Source of the DNA: Ornithinibacillus sp047228935
Lineage (GTDB): Bacteria > Bacillota > Bacilli > Bacillales > Amphibacillaceae
Direction: 5' to 3'
Assembly: GCF_047228935.1 (NCBI RefSeq)
Contig: NZ_JBFEGG010000007.1
Coordinates: 1-64,000 of the forward strand
DNA length: 64,000 nucleotides
Shown here: piece by piece, positions 1 to 7,163 of the stretch
How positions within the stretch are numbered: the first letter of the stretch is position 1
Layout: the number at the start of each line of letters is the position of its first letter
Notes under the pieces: model-generated
Database searches by the model: none
What the model was told of the DNA's origin: nothing
The model's input: the letters and a program-made list of their open reading frames with translations, nothing else
Translations under genes and position numbers: made by a program

Positions 1-17
1 GAAGTGAGGCTTTTTTT
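1..17 (+). terminator. Right arm of a terminator cut by the window edge
   Basis: The window opens with GAAGTGAGGC followed by seven T residues. This looks like the 3' arm and U-tract of an intrinsic terminator for a plus-strand gene to the left. The left arm is outside the window, so this is inference. Confidence 0.4.
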
Positions 18-40
18 GTCCCACGCTGAAAGCTTTCCAG

Positions 41-66
41 AACCCCTCGCATAGCAAGGGGTTTTC
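41..66. terminator. Hairpin AACCCCT...AGGGGTT
   Basis: AACCCCT and AGGGGTT flank a short loop, with TTTT after the plus-strand arm and no long U-tract on the minus strand. It lies just beyond the TagH-like gene end and may be a weak or bidirectional terminator. Confidence 0.35.
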
Positions 67-73
67 AAAAACA

Positions 74-1195
74 TTAAAAAGGGAGCTCAGTTATAATATT
101 ACTGAGCTCCATATCCTGATATAGAACGGCTGTATTTGCAATAATCATACCTGGTTGATCTATGATTATATTTTCAATAGGATTAGCAGTTTCCTCTTCA
201 GAAGGTTGTTCTGTTACAACTATTTCTGGCTCATTAGCTTCTTTGAATGCAATAATTGGATTGCCGATAAACATTAAAATAGTCGCTATTATAAAGGAAA
301 GTATTATCAAGGAAAACTGAATAAACAATATTAGTTTATTGAATTTTTCCCTTTTCCTTTTTAGTCTCCCAATAGTTTTTTTGGAAGGATTATCACTTTT
401 TGCAACTAAATCTACTTGTGTTTGTAACATCCCATCACGGTACTCTTTTTTCTGATATTTATCAAGACTATTAAACCAGTTAACAAATGAAGTATATTCC
501 TTAGCAACAATATCTTTATTATCAATCATTTCTATTTGGCCAAAGTTTAACCATATGATCCTATCTGAGATAGATTGAACCTGTGAAAGAGAATGACTTA
601 TAAAGAATATTGTTTTACCTTCTCTTTTAAATTCATCAAATTTTTCCATACATTTTTGGTAGAAGGTAGAGTCACCAACGGACAATGCTTCATCTATTAT
701 CAAAATATCAGGTTGAACATGAACTGATATAGCAAAACCTAATCTAGACTTCATACCACTAGAATAGTTTTTAATAGGTTGATTAATAAAGTCCCCGATA
801 TCTGCAAACTCTATAATAGAAGGAGTTATTTTCTCAATTTCTCGTTTATTTAAACCATGCATAAGGCATTTTAATTCAATATTCTCTAAACCGGTTAATG
901 AATTATTTAACCCTGCTGATATAGATACTAAAGAAGTTTCTCCCTCAATTCTAATGTCGCCAGAAGTAGGTGGGGTTACTTGTGCAAGTATACTAGATAG
1001 AGTAGACTTACCAGATCCATTAATCCCGATAATACCTATAGTTTCTCCTTGAAAAACATCGAATGAGATATTTGTTAGTGCTGAAAACTTCTTTCTTTTA
1101 TTAAATGCAAAAAGTTCTAATAGTTGATCTGATTTCTTTTTGAATAAGCTATATTTTTTGGTTACATTTTTAACTGATACGATTGGCTTTTCCAT
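74..1195 (-). CDS. tagH: TagH-like ABC transporter ATP-binding protein, shortened C-terminus
   Basis: This is the ATPase of a teichoic-acid/polysaccharide ABC exporter. The nucleotide-binding domain (about residues 1-240) has Walker A GINGSGKST (57-65), signature YSSGMKSRL (144-152) and Walker B ILIIDEA (164-170). A single transmembrane segment (288-311) follows, then an acidic stretch and a tail reading NTAVLYQDMELSNIITELPF. That tail resembles the first strands of an extracellular SH3 domain, which Bacillus subtilis TagH (about 527 residues) carries complete. Here the frame stops after 373 residues, inside a terminator hairpin. It is the last gene of the operon, 14 bases after the permease gene, and the two probably work as a TagGH pair at the membrane. 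Whether the short tail is natural or a truncation is unresolved. Confidence 0.9.
   Translation of the reverse strand: MEKPIVSVKNVTKKYSLFKKKSDQLLELFAFNKRKKFSALTNISFDVFQGETIGIIGINGSGKSTLSSILAQVTPPTSGDIRIEGETSLVSISAGLNNSLTGLENIELKCLMHGLNKREIEKITPSIIEFADIGDFINQPIKNYSSGMKSRLGFAISVHVQPDILIIDEALSVGDSTFYQKCMEKFDEFKREGKTIFFISHSLSQVQSISDRIIWLNFGQIEMIDNKDIVAKEYTSFVNWFNSLDKYQKKEYRDGMLQTQVDLVAKSDNPSKKTIGRLKRKREKFNKLILFIQFSLIILSFIIATILMFIGNPIIAFKEANEPEIVVTEQPSEEETANPIENIIIDQPGMIIANTAVLYQDMELSNIITELPF
76..110 (-). terminator. Intrinsic terminator overlapping the end of the TagH-like gene
   Basis: On the minus strand GGAGCTCAGT pairs perfectly with ACTGAGCTCC across a 9-10 base loop and is followed by five T residues. 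The stem lies inside the last codons of the TagH-like reading frame (ELSNIITEL), so coding sequence and terminator share bases. It probably ends the 12.8-kb operon. Confidence 0.8.
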
Positions 1196-1209
1196 AACAA
1201 GCCTCCAAC

Positions 1210-2013
1210 TTACAAGTAATCAATAAATTTATTTTTAAAATTGTTATGAAGAATGGACCCGATAAATAATATCACTAGGGTTAAGGACCAAAAATACACC
1301 ATATAAATCCAATCTTCATAAAACCATCCCTCCGCTAAAAAGGTAGCTCTTAACCCATTTATAATATAGGTGAATGGATTTAGTTCTATTATTCTTTGGT
1401 AATTATTAGGGAATGAATCTAGGCTCCAAAAAATAGGAGTTAAGAAGAATAACATTCTCATTAAAGATTGAACTAATAATTGATAATCTCTTATTAATGC
1501 CGAAATAGTAGATGATAATAATGTAAAAGCAAATACAAATATAAACATACTAAATAAATAATATGGTAGCTGTAATAGATAAATGCCAGAGTTAATATCA
1601 TACAACATAAGGATAAGTTGTAATATTATTAACATAATAATGAAATTAAACATATTCGATATTATGGTAATCGAAGGTAATATACTTACTGGAAACTTCA
1701 TTTTTGAAACGAGATTCACCTTACTATAGATACTATTTGAACCTTGAGTAATAGTTGAACTTATAAAAAACCACGGTATTAAACCTATGAGTAAATAAAT
1801 AATAAAAGGAATATCTCCAATATTTTCACTTTGCCTCAAGCCTACACCAAATACAAACCAATATACGGCTACTTGAATTAAAGGATTTAGGAATTGCCAT
1901 AATATTCCTAAGTAGTGCATTTGGTATTTACTTTTAACTTCATAGAATGCAAGGCGAAATATTAATCCACTATGTGTCAACTGTTCTTTCAGAATTGAAT
2001 ATATCGTAATCAT
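1210..2013 (-). CDS. tagG: TagG-like ABC-2 polysaccharide export permease
   Basis: A 267-residue integral membrane protein of the ABC-2 permease family, with about six hydrophobic segments. It has the typical N-terminal amphipathic region (RLAFYEVKSKYQMHYLGILW) and the internal LNPLIQVAVYWFVFG stretch seen in TagG/Wzm proteins. It should form the membrane channel through which a lipid-linked wall polymer is flipped, powered by the adjacent TagH-like ATPase. Its start overlaps the end of the dehydrogenase gene by four bases, which suggests translational coupling. The substrate cannot be read from the sequence. The neighbours suggest a uronic-acid-containing polymer. Confidence 0.9.
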   Translation of the reverse strand: MITIYSILKEQLTHSGLIFRLAFYEVKSKYQMHYLGILWQFLNPLIQVAVYWFVFGVGLRQSENIGDIPFIIYLLIGLIPWFFISSTITQGSNSIYSKVNLVSKMKFPVSILPSITIISNMFNFIIMLIILQLILMLYDINSGIYLLQLPYYLFSMFIFVFAFTLLSSTISALIRDYQLLVQSLMRMLFFLTPIFWSLDSFPNNYQRIIELNPFTYIINGLRATFLAEGWFYEDWIYMVYFWSLTLVILFIGSILHNNFKNKFIDYL

Positions 2014-3287
2014 ACCAATACTTTTTCTTTTTTAATGAACTTATGAAGATTTCCAAAATTAATATACTCAAATCCAACATTATTTGTAGAAACGATGTTT
2101 TTAGTATCAAGGATTCTAGCATTTTTCATAGATGAAAATTTATCCCATTCCATTATTCTAAATTCATTATGATCAGTTAATATAACAACTAAGTCAGAAT
2201 CTTTAATAGCATCGTCCATACTATTTTCTACCCAGTCATTTTCTACATGCGGATCGTATGCTCTTACTTCATATTTGTTTTGGTCTTTTATTAGTTTATA
2301 TATATCCATAGCAGGACTTTCACGAATATCATCTACATTCCCTTTATAAGCTAGACCAAATAAAGTAACGACCTTTCCATCAACTTGCTCCATAAGATCA
2401 TTAATGCTGTCCACTACATAATAAGGCATGGAAGTATTGATTGTTCTTGATAGATTGATAAGCTGTGCTTCTTTAGGTGCTTTAGCAATAATAAAGTATG
2501 GGTCTACTGCTAAGCAATGCCCTCCAACACCTGGGCCTGGTGAATGAAGATTAACTCTCGGATGTTTATTTGCCATTTCTATTACATCTAATGCATTAAT
2601 ATTTAATTCATTGCACACTTTTGTTAATTCATTTGCCAATGCAATGTTTACATCTCTAAAAGTATTCTCCATTAATTTTGACATTTCTGCTGTTTTTGCA
2701 TCTGTTTTAATAATCTCACCTTGTACAAAAGTACTATATACCATAGCACCAGCTTCTGTGCATTCTGGGGTAACACCACCAACTATTCGGTTGTTATGGA
2801 TTAATTCATGCATTATCTGACCTGGTAAAACACGCTCAGGACAGTGAACTAAGAAGATATCGTCCCCTATTGAAAAACCTGATTCTTCAAGAATAGGCTT
2901 TACGATATCCTCTGTCGTTCTTGGAGCTATAGTAGATTCCAAAATTACTACATTACCTTTATTAAGAAACGGAATAATAGAATTTACAGCACTCACTACA
3001 TACGATGGATCCATTGATTTATATTCATCATTATTGTTAGGGGTTGGTACTGAAATAATAAAAGCATCAGCCTCTGTGGGTACTAGAGATGCTTTAAATC
3101 TTCCTTTTTCAACAACTTCCTCTAGTGCCTCTTGTAACCCTGGTTCTTCGATATGAATCTTTCCCATATTTAATGATTCTACTATTTCAGGTATTACATC
3201 TACACCAACTACTTCTACATTGTGCTTTGCAAACATTATTGAAGTAGGTAAACCAATATAACCTAAACCTATTACTGTTAGTTTCAT
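2010..3287 (-). CDS. wecC: UDP-N-acetyl-D-mannosamine dehydrogenase (WecC-type)
   Basis: A 425-residue NAD-dependent nucleotide-sugar dehydrogenase. The N-terminus has the Rossmann motif GLGYIGLPTS. The middle contains the family signature GPGVGGHCLAVDPYF with the catalytic cysteine. The C-terminal domain has LFGLAYKGNVDDIRESPA. Similarity to WecC/MnaB-type enzymes (VPTP, LVHCPERVLPG) points to oxidation of UDP-ManNAc to UDP-ManNAcA, though related UDP-sugar dehydrogenases are possible. It lies two bases after the DUF6270-epimerase gene and overlaps the tagG-like gene. This supports a uronate sugar in the polymer made by the operon. The window has a separate UDP-glucose dehydrogenase at 53-54 kb. 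Confidence 0.88.
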   Translation of the reverse strand: MKLTVIGLGYIGLPTSIMFAKHNVEVVGVDVIPEIVESLNMGKIHIEEPGLQEALEEVVEKGRFKASLVPTEADAFIISVPTPNNNDEYKSMDPSYVVSAVNSIIPFLNKGNVVILESTIAPRTTEDIVKPILEESGFSIGDDIFLVHCPERVLPGQIMHELIHNNRIVGGVTPECTEAGAMVYSTFVQGEIIKTDAKTAEMSKLMENTFRDVNIALANELTKVCNELNINALDVIEMANKHPRVNLHSPGPGVGGHCLAVDPYFIIAKAPKEAQLINLSRTINTSMPYYVVDSINDLMEQVDGKVVTLFGLAYKGNVDDIRESPAMDIYKLIKDQNKYEVRAYDPHVENDWVENSMDDAIKDSDLVVILTDHNEFRIMEWDKFSSMKNARILDTKNIVSTNNVGFEYINFGNLHKFIKKEKVLV

Positions 3288-3289
3288 AA

Positions 3290-5497
3290 TTACTCTCCTT
3301 TGCTTTTAGAGAAGAAAATTTCCTTTTCAAAATGAACTTTATTTTTCAAATCATCTTGACAGAAAATAGTAACTGTATATTTACCTTTATTCAGAATCTC
3401 ATATTCAAAAGTTCTATTATTTGAGTACCATTCTTTTAAAATATTTTTTCCATTTAAACTAAGATAGTAGGCAAACTTATAATTGACGTTAATATTTTCT
3501 ATATTTAACTTTAATTTCCCATTACTAATTTGTATTTCAGTATGCTTACTTAATTCCTCGGGATCTAGCTGCGATTTATTGTTTAGATTGTCAAGAGTTC
3601 CAAATTTAAATTCCTTGTAAATTGCATTTTTAAACTGATCTCTGATAAAAGCTATAATTTTATAATTACTCGCATTACTTACATAAAAATCAAATTTATT
3701 GCTCTCCCCATACTGTTGAGTTTTAACCTTTTTTTCCTCTTCAAATAAATAAAATGCATATTCTAGTTTTTCTTCAATTTCATAATTAATCTCTACAAAA
3801 TTAGCTGAGTTTTGTAATAGGTTAAGGTGTTCACAATTATTTAATTTTACCTTTAATAATTTTGGGTCTAACCTATGACAAGATTTATTACCATTCGCAT
3901 ATGATAGCCATCTATTCATAACCTTAGACAAAATCTCATTACATTCTATTGTATTAATTGCACTTAACAATCTAATATGAGTTAAATGATAACCATAATG
4001 AAATTTAGTTGGATTTCCAGCAATAGTAATATGAGATAAATCATAAGCAGATACATCTCCTAAATCATAAAAAGACAGAGTACTTTGAAGAGTACTTATA
4101 CCAGTTTTATATAATTCTAAAACAGATGAATTTTTTGTGGCAAAATATAAATCATAAAGGCCAAGTAATGAAAACATAAAACCATTTAGAATATGCGTTG
4201 GTTTCTCAGTAGGGTATTCTTCATAAAATGTAAATTGATTAAATAGGGATCTTCTAACTCCACCGTCCAATACATCCTTATAAAAAGGCTTGGTTGCATC
4301 CATTGCAGCTTGCAGATATTCCGCGTTCTTAGAAATATTATAACCCCTTACGAGACAAGAAATTCCAAAGCCTTGTCCTAAAGCAGAGACCCATGGAGCT
4401 CTACAAACCCCAGACTCTTTTACTCCATAATAATAGTCGAAGTTCACAGGCCATGAACCATCATCTAGTTGATTTTCTATCAAGTAATCACATACTCTGT
4501 AAAATTTCTCCAGAAGAGATGGATTAGATTCTTTATAATACTTTGAGATACATTCTAAACCATAAATACCAATAGTTATAGGATAATATTGATATCCATA
4601 TTGCCCGTTGTTACCAACTTTTAATAAAGGTATTCCATTTTCATCAAGTTTGAGCACTTTTGTATTACTTATATTACTAGCTGTCGCAGAATCTAAATAA
4701 GTTCTTTGAGGATCATAATTGATAATTATGTTTACATCACCCATTTTGGTCTTTAATGTATGGTAATTAGCTACCCATTGACCAGTATAATCTCCTAACT
4801 GCCGCAAAAAGTTCATATAATATCTATCTTCAAAGTGATACGGGGCCAGTCCCCATTTATGGTTTTCGCTTGCATAATAATCACGTTCAGTCATATCTAT
4901 TATTTTTACTTGAGGAAATGTGTCCTCTATAAAACGATAACATTTATCTAGGAATCTATTTTTACTTGCAATCCCATCTACGTTACTAAAAGATTTTACA
5001 TTACTAAATTTATCTAGGTATTCAGCTCTCCATTTTGTTTTGTGTATTATTATCTTTGAAGGATCATATATTTTCAGTAGTTTGGTAAAGAATCGCTTTG
5101 CATAAGCTGCCCAAAATTTAAAATGATTTACATTAGATATTAATTCCTCTTGAACTTCTATTGATTCTATGAAATTAGAAGATATTAACTCATTAGATTT
5201 AGTTATATAAGAATCATTGATTTTCAATAGGTTAAATCTTTCATCTATTAAATCAATAATTATATAATCTGATTCCCTCTCTTCTACTGTACTGAAAAAA
5301 AGTTTCCTAACATCATTCAATACACATTTTTTTTGAAAGTTTGAAGATAAGTTGAACTGATCCTCTCTAACTTCAATCGGATTTGTCATTATACTTACTA
5401 TAGAAGTTCTTGCAAAATAATTTTCAATAGAGAAATTATGCTTTTGTACTTCGAAGGCATCCCTAGTTACACAACTCCCTAATATGTTTATTTTCAT
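3290..5497 (-). CDS. DUF6270 / D-glucuronyl C5-epimerase-like fusion protein
   Basis: A 735-residue protein with three parts. Residues 1 to about 245 match DUF6270 (SGNH-hydrolase-like; N-terminal ILGSCVTRDAFE and a late HKWGLAPYHFEDRYY block). About 270-550 match the C-terminal catalytic domain of D-glucuronyl C5-epimerases: YYPITIGIYGLE, DGSWPV, SALGQGFGISCLVRGY, FYEEYPTEKP, LNGFMFSLLGLYDL, then YDLSH and YGYHLTHIRLL. The tyrosines of the last two blocks correspond to those implicated in catalysis in the animal heparosan epimerase. The last 150 residues hold two similar beta-rich repeats (AFYLF... and AYYLSL...). No signal peptide is visible, so action on a cytoplasmic lipid-linked glycan is inferred. 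The UDP-ManNAc dehydrogenase gene follows two bases later. A hexuronate-containing polymer that is epimerised before export is the natural reading, but this is not shown. Confidence 0.8.
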   Translation of the reverse strand: MKINILGSCVTRDAFEVQKHNFSIENYFARTSIVSIMTNPIEVREDQFNLSSNFQKKCVLNDVRKLFFSTVEERESDYIIIDLIDERFNLLKINDSYITKSNELISSNFIESIEVQEELISNVNHFKFWAAYAKRFFTKLLKIYDPSKIIIHKTKWRAEYLDKFSNVKSFSNVDGIASKNRFLDKCYRFIEDTFPQVKIIDMTERDYYASENHKWGLAPYHFEDRYYMNFLRQLGDYTGQWVANYHTLKTKMGDVNIIINYDPQRTYLDSATASNISNTKVLKLDENGIPLLKVGNNGQYGYQYYPITIGIYGLECISKYYKESNPSLLEKFYRVCDYLIENQLDDGSWPVNFDYYYGVKESGVCRAPWVSALGQGFGISCLVRGYNISKNAEYLQAAMDATKPFYKDVLDGGVRRSLFNQFTFYEEYPTEKPTHILNGFMFSLLGLYDLYFATKNSSVLELYKTGISTLQSTLSFYDLGDVSAYDLSHITIAGNPTKFHYGYHLTHIRLLSAINTIECNEILSKVMNRWLSYANGNKSCHRLDPKLLKVKLNNCEHLNLLQNSANFVEINYEIEEKLEYAFYLFEEEKKVKTQQYGESNKFDFYVSNASNYKIIAFIRDQFKNAIYKEFKFGTLDNLNNKSQLDPEELSKHTEIQISNGKLKLNIENINVNYKFAYYLSLNGKNILKEWYSNNRTFEYEILNKGKYTVTIFCQDDLKNKVHFEKEIFFSKSKGE

Positions 5498-5515
5498 TAA
5501 TATCCCCCCTTTGTT

Positions 5516-7144
5516 TTACGATGTTATAACTTCTAATTCTTCTTCAATTACTTTTTGTTTCCCACATTGGTTTTTCATTCTTCTTGCAGCATTATAGGAT
5601 TTTTTTTGAAAGATTTCAGGATTGTAATAAAGCTCTTCAATTGCTAAAGCTAAATCCATATAATTTTCTTTTCTACCTAAATAACCACTTTCTTCATCTA
5701 CAAATTCAGGGATAGCAGTAACTCCACTTGTAATTGGAACTAGGCCGCTAGACATTGCTTCACACATGGAAACACCTTGAGAGTCTAACCGTGTTGGACA
5801 AATAAATACCCCATTTTCCTTATGTTTTTGTGCGATTTCATCTTGAGATAAGAAATAGTTATAAATATTAACATTACTAAAGTGTTTTATAGGTTCCAGG
5901 ATTTCATGAAAAAGTGGACCTTGACCATATAAATTAAATTCAAGTTCATTAAAAAACGGCTTCTTTGATAGTTCAAGTATTGCTTTTACAGTTAAATCAT
6001 TAGCATATTTTCTAGAAGCATACGGTCTAATACTTAATATTTTTTTCCTGAGTTCTCGGTCTTTTTCTTGGTAATTAAATAATTGTTCATCTACCACATT
6101 ATGAATAATTTCATAATTGTTCACCACTGCATTTGTATCATTTTCAGCAACTGCTTCCTTAAACCACTTTGAAACGAAAACAAATTTAATATCAAGAGTT
6201 TCACTTTCGTAAATAGACTTCATAAAATCGACTGTTATTTTATTATTTTTTATATTATTTATCGCTCTCTCTAAATCCTTAGAATTACTGCTAAAATTAA
6301 ACCATCTCCTATACCATTTTTCTGTTTCCACTCCATGAATCCAAACTACAATTGGTATTTTAATTTTACTTTCTTCAATAGCTTCAATCATATCCTTATT
6401 TACAAAATGTATAAGAATTTTTTTATAGTTCCTAGTTTTTAATAAACTAGACAAGTGTTGTTTTCCCCCGGACATAACATGAATATCTTCAAAATAGTAA
6501 TTCCCTAATGACTGTTGATTGCTATTAAAACGAAATACGTCCACTTTTATACCACTAGTTTCATATAGCTCTGCTCTTCTATGGACAAACATATTTCTAT
6601 ATAAGTTATTCTTTTCTGGATAGACATTTGTAAGAACTAAATATTCGGCTTCTTCATTACCTAAATATGCTTCACGGTCTATTTCTTCTACTGAGTATTC
6701 AAATGCTTTTATTGTAATAATCTTTATCTCTGCTCTTCCTACCCCAGATACCCTCAGCACAAGTTTTATATCAGTAACGTTATCTGGTAGGTTTAAATTT
6801 TTCTCTATATCCATTCCAACATATTCAGTAAAAACTCTATTACCTTTATTGAAACCTAATACAATAAGTTGAATTTCTAATCCGCCTTGAATTTCACCAT
6901 ACATAGCAGCTTTATAGTTATTCTTCGAAACAACCGCAGTCGTCATTCCACTATTACTATTTAATGGACTAATTTCTTTATAAAACAAAAAAGTATGAGA
7001 TGCATTTTCGTCTTGCTTGTTAACATCAATTAAAAAATTCTTTCCATTACTATCAAGTGAAACTGAAAAATCATTATTCTTCATAAAAGTCCATTCTGAT
7101 GGATCTAAATCAAATGAGTAGATGGGTTTTAATTTATCATTCAT
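5516..7144 (-). CDS. GT4-type glycosyltransferase with N-terminal beta module
   Basis: A 542-residue protein. The C-terminal half (about 160-542) is a GT-B glycosyltransferase with the GT1/GT4 signature GVSMCEAMSSGLVPITSGVTAIPEFV near the end and RPYASRKYANDL in the linker. The N-terminal 155 residues are a beta-rich module ending in VSGVGRAEIKIITIKAFEY. The same module pattern occurs twice in the neighbouring 895-residue protein. The ATG follows a GAGGTG ribosome site. It probably adds a sugar to the wall glycan at the membrane. Donor and acceptor are unknown. Confidence 0.82.
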   Translation of the reverse strand: MNDKLKPIYSFDLDPSEWTFMKNNDFSVSLDSNGKNFLIDVNKQDENASHTFLFYKEISPLNSNSGMTTAVVSKNNYKAAMYGEIQGGLEIQLIVLGFNKGNRVFTEYVGMDIEKNLNLPDNVTDIKLVLRVSGVGRAEIKIITIKAFEYSVEEIDREAYLGNEEAEYLVLTNVYPEKNNLYRNMFVHRRAELYETSGIKVDVFRFNSNQQSLGNYYFEDIHVMSGGKQHLSSLLKTRNYKKILIHFVNKDMIEAIEESKIKIPIVVWIHGVETEKWYRRWFNFSSNSKDLERAINNIKNNKITVDFMKSIYESETLDIKFVFVSKWFKEAVAENDTNAVVNNYEIIHNVVDEQLFNYQEKDRELRKKILSIRPYASRKYANDLTVKAILELSKKPFFNELEFNLYGQGPLFHEILEPIKHFSNVNIYNYFLSQDEIAQKHKENGVFICPTRLDSQGVSMCEAMSSGLVPITSGVTAIPEFVDEESGYLGRKENYMDLALAIEELYYNPEIFQKKSYNAARRMKNQCGKQKVIEEELEVITS

Positions 7145-7163
7145 TACTTCACCTCTTCAGACT

